Source of the DNA: Deinococcus sp. Marseille-Q6407
GTDB lineage: Bacteria; Deinococcota; Deinococci; Deinococcales; Deinococcaceae
Assembly: GCF_946848805.1 (NCBI RefSeq)
Contig: NZ_CAMPFU010000003.1
Location: 248,001 to 312,000 of the forward strand
DNA: 64,000 nucleotides
Direction of reading: 5' to 3'
Part shown: piece after piece, positions 9,504-19,277 of the stretch
Layout: every line of letters starts with the position of its first letter
How positions within the stretch are numbered: position 1 is the first letter of the stretch
Position numbers and translations under genes: made by a program
The notes under the pieces: generated by a model
Told to the model about the DNA's origin: nothing
Seen by the model: only the letters and a program-made list of their open reading frames with translations
The model's database searches: none

Positions 9504-10451
9504 ATGAGTCAATTCGAACAGCTGTACCGGCAGGTGGCCCTGGGCGTTGCCGGCAACCCGGTCGTGGAAAAAATCGTGAGCAAGCAGGGCTGGACACTGG
9601 CGCAGCGGTTCGTTGCCGGCGAAACCGCCGAGGACGCCATCCGCACCATCAAGCAGCTGCAAGCAGAGGGCATCCGCGACAACCTCGACGTGCTGGGCGA
9701 GTTTGTCAGCACCCCGGAGCCGGCCAATGCCAACACCGAGATGGTGCTGGCGACCATTGATCAAGTCCACGCTGCGGGGCTGGTGCCGTACCAGTCCATC
9801 AAGCTCTCGGCGCTGGGCCAGGGCCAGCTGGTGACTGGCCCGGACGGCCGCGAGCAGGACCTGGGCGACATCAACGCGCGGCGGGTGGTGGCCCGTGCCA
9901 AGCAGTACGGCGGTTTCTTGAATCTGGACATGGAAGACCACACCCGCGTGGACGAAACCCTGCGGCTGTTCCGCGAGCTGGTACAGGAATTCGGCAATCA
10001 GCATGTGGGGACTGTGCTGCAGGCTTACCTGCACCGCACCGAAGCCGACCGCCGCAGCCTGGACGACCTGCAGCCCAACATCCGCATCGTGAAGGGCGCC
10101 TACCTGGAGCCCGAGGCCGCCGCCATGCAGAGCAAGGGCGAGATTGACGCCGCTTACCGCCGGCTGGTGTACAAGCACCTCAAGGCCGGCAACTACTGCA
10201 ACGTGGCGACCCACGACCACCAGATCATCTACGACGTAATGCATTTTGCGCTGGCGCACGGCATTCCCAAGGACCAGTTCGAGTTCCAGCTGCTGTACGG
10301 CATCCGCGAGGACCTGCAGCGCGAACTGGCAGAGGCCGGCTACACCGTGCGGTCGTATATTCCCTTCGGCAAGGACTGGTACGGCTACTACTCGCGCCGC
10401 ATTGCCGAGCGGCCCAAAAATGCACTGTTCGTGCTGCGCGGCCTGATCTGA
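9504..10451 (+). CDS. Proline dehydrogenase (monofunctional, FAD)
   Basis: 315 residues. It oxidises L-proline to delta1-pyrroline-5-carboxylate with FAD, passing electrons to the membrane quinone pool. The TIM-barrel landmarks are all visible: [52 protein letters not shown] and the C-terminal signature [20 protein letters not shown] that binds substrate. Length matches the short Deinococcus-Thermus enzymes, not the fused PutA of proteobacteria. The next step is encoded 354 bases downstream. Confidence 0.95.
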   Translation: MSQFEQLYRQVALGVAGNPVVEKIVSKQGWTLAQRFVAGETAEDAIRTIKQLQAEGIRDNLDVLGEFVSTPEPANANTEMVLATIDQVHAAGLVPYQSIKLSALGQGQLVTGPDGREQDLGDINARRVVARAKQYGGFLNLDMEDHTRVDETLRLFRELVQEFGNQHVGTVLQAYLHRTEADRRSLDDLQPNIRIVKGAYLEPEAAAMQSKGEIDAAYRRLVYKHLKAGNYCNVATHDHQIIYDVMHFALAHGIPKDQFEFQLLYGIREDLQRELAEAGYTVRSYIPFGKDWYGYYSRRIAERPKNALFVLRGLI

Positions 10452-10805
10452 GGCAATGCAGGGATGCCCGGCCACGCGCTGCCGGGCTCATCCGGTTTGC
10501 CGTCTCCTACAACATTCCCCTGTTCCAGCCTGCACCGACGCACTTTCCCGCGTGGTGAGCAGGCCCGGGCGCCCGATTTCTTGACTCTGCGGGTTTCCTA
10601 AGATTGCCTCGCCGCTGCTGATCGAGGCAGCGGTTGAAACCTGCTCCGCAACGCATAAACCTGCACATTTCCGGGAATGTATACAGCTTTGCATACAAGC
10701 ATAAGGGTGGGCTAGACTGCCGGCACAACACCGCTCCCCCACACTTTCAGCAGGTTCCGAATCACACAGCCTAAGCGGCGTTCAGCGCCCTCAGGAGGCA
10801 CACCC
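10452..10805 (+). promoter_or_regulatory. Intergenic region with terminator-like hairpin, promoter and leader of P5C dehydrogenase
   Basis: A GCCCGGC/GCCGGGC hairpin at 10466-10487 follows the proline dehydrogenase stop but lacks a T-run. Further down, TTGCAT (10689-10694) and TAGACT (10713-10718) are 18 bp apart and form a plausible promoter, giving a leader of about 80 nt. Overlapping its -35 region are the palindrome TGTATACA (10678-10685) and TGCATACA (10690-10697), possibly an operator. AGGAGG at 10793-10798 is a strong ribosome-binding site 7 nt before the ATG. No ORF is supported here. Confidence 0.5.
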
Positions 10806-12377
10806 ATGATCAAAGTTCAGGACTACCGCCCCCAACCCTTCACCGATTTCACCAAAAAGGAAAACGTCAAGGCGTATCAGGCCGCCCTCGCCAAAGTGCG
10901 CGGGGAACTCGTCGGCAAGCACTACCCGCTGGTCATTGACGGCAAGAAAGTAGACACCGCCGAGCAAATCCAGAGCGTCAACCCCTGCGACACCTCCGAA
11001 GTGGTGGGCACCACCGCCAAAGCGACCATTCAGGATGCCGAAAACGCCCTACAAGGCGCCTGGAAAGCCTTCGAGAGCTGGAAAAAGTGGGACATGGACG
11101 CCCGCGCCCGCATCCTGCTGAAGGCCGCCGCCATTCTCAAGCGCCGCCGCCTGGAAGCCTGCGCCCTGATGAGCATCGAAGTGGGCAAGAACTACGCCGA
11201 GGCCGACGTGGAAGTGGCCGAGGCAATTGACTTCCTGGAGTACTACGCCCGCTCGGCCATGAAATACGCGGGCTTCGGCAGCGGCGAAACCACCTGGTTC
11301 GAGGGCGAGGAAAATGGCCTGATGAGCATTCCGCTGGGCGTGGGCGTGAGCATCAGCCCCTGGAACTTTCCCTGCGCCATCTTCATCGGCATGGCCGTGG
11401 CGCCGGTGGTGGTGGGCAACTGCGTGATCGTGAAGCCTGCCGAGGACGCGGGACTGATCGCCGGCTTCATGATGGACATCATGCTGGAAGCGGGCCTGCC
11501 CGCCGGCGTGATTCAGTTCCTGCCCGGCGTGGGCAAGGAAGTGGGCGAGTACCTCACCACGCACGCCAAAACCCGCTTCATCACCTTCACCGGCAGCCGC
11601 GCGGTGGGCCTGCATATCAACGAGGTGGCGGCCAAAGTGCAGCCGGGGCAGAAGTGGATCAAGCGCGTGGTGATGGAACTCGGCGGCAAGGACGGCCTAA
11701 TCGTGGACGAAACCGCCGACCTGGACAATGCGATTACGGCGGCCACCCAGGGCGCCTTCGGCTTCAACGGCCAGAAGTGCAGCGCCATGAGCCGTCTGAT
11801 CGTGGTGGACGAGGTGTATGACGCGGTGGTGAACGGCTTCGTGGAGCGGGCCAGGGCGCTGAAGGTCGGCACCGGCGAGGAAAACGCCCCGGTGACTGCT
11901 GTGGTGAACCAGATGAGCTTCGACAAAATCAAGTCTTACCTGGAACTGGCCCCGCAGGAAGGCAAAGTGCTGCTGGGCGGCGAGGCTCCCGGCGAGTGCG
12001 GCGGCAAGCAGGGTTACTACATCCAGCCGACCATTGTGGGCGACGTGCAACGTGACGCCCGCATGGCGCAGGAAGAAATCTTCGGTCCGGTGATTGCCGT
12101 GCTGCGGGCTAAAGACTGGCAGGACGCCCTCGACATCGCCAACTCCACCGAGTACGGGCTGACCGGCGGCGTGTGCAGCAGCTCTCGCGAACGGCTGGAG
12201 CAGGCGCGGGCCGAGTTCGAGGTGGGCAACCTGTATTTCAACCGCAAAATTACCGGCGCCATCGTGGGCGTGCAGCCTTTCGGCGGCTACAACATGAGCG
12301 GCACCGACTCCAAGGCGGGCGGGCCGGATTACCTGAGCAACTTCATGCAGCTCAAGACGGTGACGGAACGCTGGTAA
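10806..12377 (+). CDS. L-glutamate gamma-semialdehyde (P5C) dehydrogenase
   Basis: 523 residues. It oxidises glutamate semialdehyde to glutamate with NAD+, completing proline breakdown begun by the enzyme upstream. ALDH superfamily landmarks: [42 protein letters not shown] (catalytic Glu) and [13 protein letters not shown] (catalytic Cys), then EEIFGPV and [19 protein letters not shown]. It starts at ATG 10806 behind a perfect Shine-Dalgarno site, unlike most genes in the window, which fits a separately regulated catabolic enzyme. Confidence 0.95.
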   Translation: MIKVQDYRPQPFTDFTKKENVKAYQAALAKVRGELVGKHYPLVIDGKKVDTAEQIQSVNPCDTSEVVGTTAKATIQDAENALQGAWKAFESWKKWDMDARARILLKAAAILKRRRLEACALMSIEVGKNYAEADVEVAEAIDFLEYYARSAMKYAGFGSGETTWFEGEENGLMSIPLGVGVSISPWNFPCAIFIGMAVAPVVVGNCVIVKPAEDAGLIAGFMMDIMLEAGLPAGVIQFLPGVGKEVGEYLTTHAKTRFITFTGSRAVGLHINEVAAKVQPGQKWIKRVVMELGGKDGLIVDETADLDNAITAATQGAFGFNGQKCSAMSRLIVVDEVYDAVVNGFVERARALKVGTGEENAPVTAVVNQMSFDKIKSYLELAPQEGKVLLGGEAPGECGGKQGYYIQPTIVGDVQRDARMAQEEIFGPVIAVLRAKDWQDALDIANSTEYGLTGGVCSSSRERLEQARAEFEVGNLYFNRKITGAIVGVQPFGGYNMSGTDSKAGGPDYLSNFMQLKTVTERW

Positions 12378-12438
12378 GGCGCTGCTAAGAGAGAATTGAG
12401 GGATAAAGGAGTTTGCCCCCGGCACACTGGCTGGGGGC

Positions 12439-12444
12439 TAAACT
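12439..12444 (+). promoter_or_regulatory. -10 element TAAACT
   Basis: TAAACT lies 6 nt before the ATG at 12451, which supports expression of this orphan gene. Confidence 0.5.
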
Positions 12445-12450
12445 TCTCGT

Positions 12451-13113
12451 ATGACGCTGGCCGAGGCGATAGCGCAAACCTACGCCGCCTTTGCAGATAT
12501 GCCGAGCCCCACGCAGATCAGCAAGCTGGGAAGCTTTGGTTTGGAAGCAGCTGAGGAACGTGCACTGGTCAGTCGTCCGCTACGTGAGCTTTCATCTGAG
12601 CTGATGCGTTCTTACCTGTTCGATTCGGTCTACACCGTCGGCACCTGGGACGATTTCCGGTATTTTCTGCCGCGCCTCCTGGAGCTTTTGCCCAGTTGGG
12701 CCGCAGTCGGTCACGATATTGGCGTGGACGTTGGTGGGCGCTTGGACTACAGGCGCAGACAGGGTTTTCCACTGACTGGCAGACAACAGGACGCCCTGAA
12801 AGCCTACGCCCTGGCCTACTTTTGTGACCAACTGACCAAGAACTGGTTTAGCGCTGTTAGCCTGCTGAACTTCCAAGAGTTAGAACCGTTCGGCATCACC
12901 CGTGCCGAGTTGCTGACGCTGTGGTGGACGCATCCAGCAGGAGCGTTGGTGCTGGCGCAAGACCTGTTACTGAATGGTTCGCCGCCTCCCGAATGGCCCC
13001 GCGCCGACATGGTGAAGTGGTTGGAGGACGCGTTTTTTACAGAGCAAGACGAAAAAACGCGGCGAATGCTACATGACGCGGTGCTGATACTGGAAGCTGC
13101 GCCCGATGCCTGA
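12451..13113 (+). CDS. Uncharacterised soluble protein
   Basis: 220 residues, no signal peptide or membrane segment, predicted mostly helical. A central WDDFRYFLPRLLELLPS stretch and the C-terminal helical part are the most distinctive pieces. I do not recognise a family name. Codon use is less GC-biased than its neighbours, and it sits between the P5C dehydrogenase gene and a decayed region, so horizontal acquisition is possible. The leaderless -10 element and the regular frame argue that it is real. Confidence 0.65.
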   Translation: MTLAEAIAQTYAAFADMPSPTQISKLGSFGLEAAEERALVSRPLRELSSELMRSYLFDSVYTVGTWDDFRYFLPRLLELLPSWAAVGHDIGVDVGGRLDYRRRQGFPLTGRQQDALKAYALAYFCDQLTKNWFSAVSLLNFQELEPFGITRAELLTLWWTHPAGALVLAQDLLLNGSPPPEWPRADMVKWLEDAFFTEQDEKTRRMLHDAVLILEAAPDA

Positions 13114-13130
13114 TTGCTCAACTTGCTGCG

Positions 13131-13973
13131 TTACTTCGTCAACCGAAAGGCGAAGCTCTTGAAGCTGGGTTCGATTTGCACGACCCAGGCATAGTATCCA
13201 GGCTTCAGCTTCCGCACGTCGTTCCACGAGAAACTGGGGAAGGTGACGGTTTCGCCCGGCTGAATCAGACGCCAGCGGGCTTCCGTCGTGCAGCCGATGC
13301 CACTGAGCCGTGGCGTTTGCTCCCCACGCGCTGTGACGACACCTACCGGCACGTTTCCCCCACAGCCGTAGTTGAATTGCACCACCTCTTTGCCCGTGTT
13401 TTTGACCAGCACTTTCAATCCCGGCACGGCGTGGAAGGGGTCGTTCTTCGGCACCCGGCTCAGGCTCACGGTGCGCGGCTGTACGTCGTAGCTGACGGTC
13501 AGGGGCGGCGTCCATTCGTTGTTCACCAGCAAGTCACCCGTTTTCAGCTTCGCGGCCAGTTCGCGGGTGTAGGCGGCGGGCGCACTGAGCCGCACCCGCC
13601 CGAACGCGGTGTCAATTCGGAGGGTGGCATTGGGCCGCTCCCTTTTGACCCGTCGGGCCACTTCCAGCAGGCGGCTGACCGGCGTTTTCATGCTGACCAC
13701 GCCCGCGCCGAGGTTCCAGCCTTTGAGCCGTTTGTTCCACTCCGGGTCGGCCTTCAGAGCTGAGCGCAAAGCATTTTCCTGCCCCTTGTCGGTCAGGGCC
13801 AACCGCACCACGCCCTTGCCGTTCTCCTCGCCGGTCGTAAAGCCCGCAAAGGCCGGAACTTTTTGCGCGATACGGTCCAGCGCGGGCCAGTCGGCGGGGG
13901 CGAAGGACGTGGCCGCCTAGGCCGAAGCAGTGGTCACCAGGCCCAGTGTCAGCAGAGGAAAGAGGCGGTGCAT
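13131..13973 (-). pseudogene. Secreted protein gene with in-frame TAG at the signal-peptide junction
   Basis: From ATG 13973 the frame encodes a signal peptide (MHRLFPLLTLGLVTTASA), then TAG (13917-13919), then AATSFAPADWPALDRI and an uninterrupted frame to 13131. The stop falls exactly at the expected signal-peptidase site, where CAG (Gln) would be typical, so a C-to-T change is likely. The mature part has about 260 residues: a helical N-terminus, then a beta-rich region with two Cys (YGCGGN, GIGCTTE) resembling extracellular all-beta domains. Translation could restart at GTG 13811 but would give an unexported protein. Family not recognised. Confidence 0.75.
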
Positions 13974-14057
13974 AAGTTCAGGCTAATACAGACGGGTAAC
14001 GGATATCTGACGGGCGCTGGCCACGCCCGAACCTTCTTCTCCCCGCCCCCTCACCCA

Positions 14058-16002
14058 CTACAGCGCCCACCAGTCCAGCCGGTTGCCATCGCGGATGAGG
14101 AGCCGGCCGTCCGGAGCAAAGTCGGCTTCGGGCTGGGGTGCGTAATGGCCGCAGCCCATCAGCCGGGCGTAACCCTGACCCAGACGCGCCGGGGTGTTCA
14201 GGGTGCGGCCAGCCGTGAGGTCGGCCAGCCGGTAGCCGTACAGCTGCGCGCCACAGCCGTCGCCGCTGCTCTCGCTCAGCAGCACGCGCCGGCCGTCGAA
14301 GGCGGCGAGGCCCCAGCCGGCATAAGGGTCATTCGGGTGGGCCACCGGGACACTCAGCACCGGGCCGCTCCTGCCGGTACGGGCGTCCACGCGAGCGAAG
14401 CGGTTGACGGTGCCGCGTTCCCTATTTGGGGGAATGCGCTCGGTAGATTCGGGTGTGAGGCCGGTGCCGGCCAACCACCGGCCACCGGGTGAGGGAACAC
14501 TGTACCAGACACTGGATTTCTCGGGGAACTTCCAGAGCACCGTATTCGTTCCCCACTCTACTGCGGCGAGGGGACTCTGGTGTCCATTCTGAGAGCGAAT
14601 CACCACCTGCGACACCGGGAACTGCGCGCCCTGCGGCAAGGGGTAAGCGGCGCCGTCGGCCACGCGCCAGGCCTGCACACCACTGTCGCCCCACCAGCCC
14701 AGCGCGGCGCTCAGCACCAGACCATCCGGGCTGAAGGTCAGGTCGCTGACCCGTTCCTGCGCCCGCCACTCGCGCAGCATCCGGCCCGAGGCGTCCAGCA
14801 GCCGCAGCGTGCGCCCATCTTTCCCACCAGCAGCGGCAATACGGGTGCCGTCTCTATTTGCCGCCAGGTGTTCAGGCACCTGTGGCCCCCGGTAGAGCGT
14901 CTCCAGCCGCCCCGGCCGGTGCCGCACAATGCGCCCGAATCCGGCGCCGTCCTGCACCGCCAGCAGGGTGCGGCCCCCGCTCAGCGGCACGGCATCTTGT
15001 ACCGCCGCGCCCAGCGCACGCATGAAGCGACCATCCGACACGCGGCGCAGTTCGGGCACGCTGCCGTCACGCACGGTCACGAACAAAGACCCGTCCGGCG
15101 AGGGGTACGCGCCGCGCAGCCCTGTTTCGGCCTCCAGCGCCCAAACTGCTCCCTCACCGGGCGTAACCAGCATCAGCCTCTGCCCGTACCGGCTGCCGCC
15201 GCCGCCGGTGTTGTAGACGTTGGAGGCCAGCAAAACGCGCCCACCCACCCAGCTGAGGCTGGAGCCGGGATACAGCAGCGGGCCACCCAGCGCCGTTCGC
15301 CGGGCCTGCACCGCGCCGGCCGCGTCCCGCTCCCAGGTCAGCAGGGTGCCCTTGCCGCCAAATGCCACGTCTTTGCTGCTCAGCGCCAGCAGGGCCAACC
15401 GCCGGTCATCCGAGCTGAGGCCCAGGCTGAAAGAAGTCTGGCCGCTTTGCGGTTTCAGGGCCAGCTCCGCTGGCAGGGGCAGGCGCTCTCGCTATTCGCC
15501 GCGCTGCCACTGCACTTTGCCGTCCTCTACCCAGGCGCGCACCGCACCGTCCGGGGTGCAGGTCTGGCCGCTGAACATGCCAGGTGGGCAGCCCGGCTGC
15601 CGCGTTTCCTGGCCGCTGCCGGTGTTCAGACGGTAGTTCAGCAGCACCTGTTTGTCGTTTCGGATGCCCCGCGCAGTGAGGGACAATCCATAGGCATTCG
15701 CCGTGCCGCCCAGGGTCAGGCCCGCGCTCGGAAAGTCGCGGCGCTCATCTGGCAAGGCAGCCGGGGGACTCAGCCGCTGCCCTGCCAACAACGCTCCGTC
15801 CGCCGCCCGCCAGCGCTTCAGCTCCCGGGTGGTGTCCAGCGTCCAGACGGTGCGGCCGTCCGCCGACCACGCCGCCCCGTCTGCCAGCGGCCCGAAACTT
15901 TCGCTCAGGCCAAAGCTGCCCGCCGCGTGGCCGGGAATGGGCGTGACTGCATTCAAGGTGGCTGCCGAGGCCGCCGAGCAAAGCCGTCAGGAGTTGTCGC
16001 AT
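14058..16002 (-). pseudogene. Secreted WD40-like beta-propeller protein gene, two lesions
   Basis: One gene of about 645 codons. ATG 16002 begins a signal peptide (MRQLLTALL) that shifts frame around 15976-15985; the other frame continues SAASAATLNAVTPIPG, a normal signal-peptide end. The frame then runs to TAG at 15492-15494 and, in the same frame without shift, continues through to TAG 14058. Repeated WD40-type strands are visible: WSADGRTVWTLD, LRRVSDGR, LTFSPDGLVLSAA, DSGVQAWRVADG, DFAPDGRLLIRDG. Probably a periplasmic or cell-surface propeller, now inactive. It ends next to the composite transposon, 35 bp from its left duplication. Confidence 0.75.
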
Positions 16003-16036
16003 GGTCACAGTCTGACCGGAGCAGGCTGACGCTGCC

Positions 16037-16041
16037 TTAAG
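16037..16041. repeat. Left 5-bp target duplication TTAAG of composite transposon
   Basis: TTAAG directly abuts the outer terminal repeat CTCATAAGTTGCACC; the same pentamer abuts the other outer end at 20429-20433 in direct orientation. Confidence 0.85.
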
Positions 16042-16042
16042 C

Positions 16043-16957
16043 TCATAAGTTGCACCTTGCATAGCTGAGCGAATAGCCGTGCTGGTGGAGGAATTCTTGC
16101 TCTTTTTGAATTTGGCTCAGCAGGTGGTTCAGCCTGACTTCGGGGAAGAGGGTATGTAGGGCCAAGCGGGCTGCCTCTTTCAGGGTCATGTCCTCAGAGC
16201 GGTACAGCATGGTTAGGGTGAAGGCTAGAAAGACCATCAGAATCCAGCGGTCCAAACCCCTGGCAGTTCGCAGCGCGAACTGCGCCAACCCAAACTGGTG
16301 CTTACCTTCCTTAAAGAAGGATTCCACCCCCCAGCGATGCGCACCCTCAGCAACGATCTCGTCCCCCTCCAGCAGTTCAGACGACACCGCGAAGAATTCG
16401 CGGTCCCCACGGTCCATCCTCCCCAGAGACAGCGTTTCCAGAGGCCAATTGGCGAGGTTGACATACCCTCCGTGCGGACAATCCGCCACTGTCACCCGCC
16501 CAGGATGATCCGTGCGTCGGTTGCTCCGCACACCCACCACGAACTCGAAACCTAGACGCTGCACGCCTTCCAGAAAAACAGCGGCTTCAAAGCCGCTGTC
16601 CGCTAGGACACGTACCCGGAAACGTTTCTTGATGAAGTCCGGCACCTCTTCCAGTAGGTCGAGCGCCAGAGTGACGGGCGTGCTGGTGTGCTTGCCCTGG
16701 TAGACCCGGTAAGAAATGGGGAACTTCAGTTCCCCATACTCGGCAAACAGGACGACCAGGTGGATGCCATGTCTACCGTTGTACACACTGACAAAGGGCA
16801 ACTGAGTTCCCACCTTTTCCACCGTGGTCAGATCCACACTGAGCCGCAACCGAGGTCGGCGTTTGGAGTGAGCTACGTCCAACAAAATGCGCCACTGGAT
16901 GTCCTGCGTCTCGTCCCAGCAACGGTCTGAATCCCAGTCATAGACGTTGAAGAAGCG
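16043..16957 (-). pseudogene. IS copy A transposase, C-terminal part
   Basis: The visible part begins at [13 protein letters not shown] and runs to [13 protein letters not shown]; the stop codon lies inside the terminal repeat. DDE motif regions are present: [14 protein letters not shown] (first Asp), [12 protein letters not shown] (second Asp) and [14 protein letters not shown] (Glu in the YREK-like motif). It is about 90% identical to copy B. Its N-terminus is 1.6 kb away at 18560-18738, so no full protein can be made. Confidence 0.9.
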
Positions 16958-17062
16958 ACGCCGTTTAGGGCCTAGCGAGGTTGTGCGCGAGTACAGCCAG
17001 AACGACGCGGAGCTTGAGTGACGCCAGAGTTTTGGTCTGAACGGAACGAATTTGCGCTTCTA

Positions 17063-17071
17063 CGAGCGCAG
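17063..17071. repeat. 9-bp target duplication CGAGCGCAG (left copy)
   Basis: CGAGCGCAG at 17063-17071 is repeated at 17820-17828, immediately outside the IS1 ends; 8-9 bp is the usual IS1 duplication length. Confidence 0.9.
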
Positions 17072-17105
17072 GGTAGTGGCTGTACCAACGTGATCTACTG
17101 ACAGG

Positions 17106-17363
17106 ATGCCGGAGTGCCCAGCCTGTCAAAGCACACACACTGTCAAAAATGGGAAGGCCAAAAATGGCACCCAGACCTACTTATGTAAGGGTTGTGGCCG
17201 TCGTTTCCACCCGGAGGCCCGCCCTATAGCGCACAGTGAAGCGACCCGGCAACAAATTCTTGATGCTGTCCACGAGCGGATGAGTCTGAGAGGAGTACAG
17301 CGCGTCTTTGGTGTTCACCGCAACACCGTGATCCGGTGGATAAAAAAGGGGCCCGTGAAGTGA
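17106..17363 (+). CDS. insA: IS1-family InsA (zinc finger and helix-turn-helix)
   Basis: 85 residues. [14 protein letters not shown] and [10 protein letters not shown] form the zinc finger, and [20 protein letters not shown] is the helix-turn-helix that binds the terminal repeats. Alone, InsA acts as a repressor in E. coli IS1; by -1 frameshifting it supplies the N-terminus of the transposase. It overlaps the next frame by 28 bases around AAAAAAG (17342-17348). Confidence 0.9.
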   Translation: MPECPACQSTHTVKNGKAKNGTQTYLCKGCGRRFHPEARPIAHSEATRQQILDAVHERMSLRGVQRVFGVHRNTVIRWIKKGPVK

Positions 17364-17806
17364 TGCAGACTGGTACAGTCTGCATGACACCTCCAGAAGA
17401 AGTGGTCATTGAGCTGGATGAAATGTGGACCTTCGTTGCCAAGAAAAAACAGACGAGGTGGATCTGGATTGCCCTGGAGCGCAGCACCCGCAGGGTGCTG
17501 GCCTGGGTATTGGGTGACCGCAGTGAGCAAACAGCGTTCAAGCTCTGGGAACGCTTACCATTGTCCCTTGAGCAGCGACTGAAAGGGACGTTTTGCACCG
17601 ATCTGTGGCGAGCCTACGATGAACCGCTCTTGGGGGTAAAGCGGCTAACCCGGAAGGGAGAAACGAATCATGTCGAACGATTGAACTGCACGCTGAGACA
17701 GCGGCTGGGTCGGCTTGTTCGTAAGTCGTTGTCTTTCTCGAAGACGGACGAAATGCTCGAAGCCAGCCTGACTCTGGCCTTCCACCGATACAACTTGTCA
17801 CGTTGA
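17336..17806 (+). CDS. insB: IS1-family transposase catalytic part (InsB, made by -1 frameshift)
   Basis: The frame from 17336 is -1 to insA. It holds the catalytic DDE domain: [28 protein letters not shown] and [26 protein letters not shown], typical of IS1. The slippery run AAAAAAG at 17342-17348 lies in the overlap and is the expected frameshift site, giving a fused InsAB' of about 235 residues. Independent initiation is unlikely. Confidence 0.9.
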   Translation: MDKKGAREVMQTGTVCMTPPEEVVIELDEMWTFVAKKKQTRWIWIALERSTRRVLAWVLGDRSEQTAFKLWERLPLSLEQRLKGTFCTDLWRAYDEPLLGVKRLTRKGETNHVERLNCTLRQRLGRLVRKSLSFSKTDEMLEASLTLAFHRYNLSR

Positions 17807-18559
17807 TGCAGCCACTACCCGAGCGCAGAGAAGACCGTTTCAATGCGTTTGCGAATTCTGGGATGGCGAGATTCTCGCCATCCCGTGTCGTATTTGGTGT
17901 TCTTCTTGGGTGGATACACGTAGCCTAGACAGCAATAGCCTTTGTCGCCAATGATGGTTGGGCCTTCAAACTCTGGCCACCTGAGATTCAGCTCGTAACT
18001 CACCGTAACGTCGTGGAGGTTTGCAGGTCGGATGACGTACTGAACGATTTGTCCACCTGGTGTGACCCAGGCGTGCAACTTGTATCCGAAGAACTCACCC
18101 TGAGTTCCGAAACCCCACTTTGCTCCTGGGAATTGACAAAGATGAGTGCGTTTGGGACGGCAAATGGGGAGGGGCATCGAATCAATCACAACCTCGGCGC
18201 ACGGCTGAGCTGGGCTGGCAACATGTTCCAAGAGTGGTAAAAGCTTGATGCCCCTGGTGTAAGCCTGTGTGTAGGAAGGAAGACCGGGACGGTCTTCCTT
18301 GAGGATGTTCCACCAGATGGAAGCAAATGGATGCTTGAAGATGAGACGGGAGAGCAGCAGAGCAACCAGCATGGCATCTGTGACCTTCTGGTGCTGGCAG
18401 GATTTCCGGTCACTGAAGTGCTTCCTGGCCCAGAGATAGAGGTGGCGAATGACGTGTCGACGTCCTAAACTATGGTGGAGACGATATTTAGCCATGTCGT
18501 CTCTATTTTTATGTGCCTGAGACGCACTTCAACAGTGGTCGGTCAGCCCTAAACGGCGT

Positions 18560-18738
18560 AAGCGACTCAGTGCACTGGGGCTGGCTCCTTCAGCTTGGCT
18601 GAATTTGATCTTCTGGCCTGGACTGTGGAAAAGGTGTAGCGAAGCCTCCAGGCTTCGCCGTTGGTACAGCGTCTCTGGAATGTCCAGAATCCGCTGTGAG
18701 AGAATATGGGCGCGCTCCCCTGAAGCCTGTTTGTACAC
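18560..18738 (-). pseudogene. IS copy A transposase, N-terminal fragment
   Basis: From ATG 18738: [20 protein letters not shown] and on to SPSALSR, collinear with the first 60 codons of copy B. The frame then leaves the IS through the AAGCG duplication into the IS982-like end. Confidence 0.9.
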
Positions 18739-18799
18739 ACTTCCAGAATTTCGGCTCTGGGAGCGCTTTTTGTCCGCCTATTCAGGTGCAAGTTCTGAG

Positions 18800-19277
18800 T
18801 CAAACCAGACCCCCAAGCGCAAACAAAACATCCAGGCCAGTGTCACAAGGCCGAAGAGCCGCTGAAGACGGCTCCTTTCCGTCATCCCAGTCCGCTCCAG
18901 GTCGAAGCCTCGCTTCTTGAAGCTGCTGAAGGTGCACTCGATTGACCAGCGCTGCTTGTACAGCTTCCAGGTCTTCCGAGCGCTGAAATCTGTGGCAATG
19001 ATGACGAGGTCACCTGTGGATGACCTCGTCGCGACCACCCGCATGAGTTCGCCAAACACGAACACCTTTTCGTCGATTTCATGGAAATGACCGTGCTGGA
19101 CGTGCTTAAACCATTCCTTCCCATTCATGTCGTCCAGCATGTCGCTGTGCCGAATGCGGATCGCCCGCTTGATGCCTTGACGACGGAGAAAACGGAACCA
19201 CTCCGCACCGATGAACTCACGGTCAGCCACCAGGCCTTGCCAGCGTTTCGCTGGCAAGACGCGGAGGAGCTTCAATA
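18800..19277 (-). pseudogene. Fragment of a different IS4-family transposase
   Basis: The minus strand encodes about 155 residues of an IS4-type transposase C-terminal half: GLVADREFIGAEWFRFLRR (Asp motif), ATDFSARKTWKLYKQRWSIE and CTFSSFKKRGFDLE (Y-R-E-K motif). It lacks the N-terminal half and its natural end, because both sides are replaced by the inner ends of copies A and B. This is the only content between the two flanking elements. Confidence 0.85.

Larger units (their letters stand above)
17072..17819 (+). mobile_element. IS1-family element, apparently intact
   Basis: 748 bp. Ends are imperfect inverted repeats beginning GGTAGTGGCTG and extending to about 22 bp. Both IS1 frames are complete, so this is the youngest and possibly the only self-mobile inner element. 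Size, duplication length and gene organisation all match IS1. Confidence 0.92.
16965..18495 (-). pseudogene. IS982-family transposase split by IS1 insertion
   Basis: N-terminal 222 codons run from ATG 18495 to 17829 and the C-terminal 35 codons from 17071 to TAA 16965; joined through one copy of the 9-bp duplication they give an unbroken 257-residue frame. IS982 landmarks are VVIDSMPLPIC, YKLHAWVTPGGQIVQYV, IIGDKGY and [22 protein letters not shown] followed by [12 protein letters not shown]. The clean rejoining proves the order of insertions. Confidence 0.9.
16958..18559 (-). mobile_element. IS982-like element, interrupted by IS1-family element
   Basis: Ends are perfect 14-bp inverted repeats ACGCCGTTTAGGGC (16958-16971 and 18546-18559) and the target AAGCG is duplicated (16953-16957, 18560-18564). 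Without the inner IS1 copy and its duplication it is 845 bp, short for IS982 (about 1 kb). It inserted into copy A's transposase gene. Confidence 0.88.
16042..18799 (-). mobile_element. IS copy A (IS4 superfamily), interrupted
   Basis: Bounded by CTCATAAGTTGCACC (16042-16056) and GGTGCAAGTTCTGAG (18785-18799). Subtracting the inner 1602-bp element and its 5-bp duplication gives 1151 bp, exactly the length of copy B. The transposase is in two pieces on the minus strand: N-terminal codons from ATG 18738 to about 18560 and the rest from 16957 to stop 16043. Confidence 0.9.

Noticed and set aside
13917..13919. Pyrrolysine or suppressed amber codon
   Set aside because: No pyl genes or suppressor tRNA is visible, and both in-frame TAG codons lie in genes near other lesions, so ordinary nonsense mutation is simpler.
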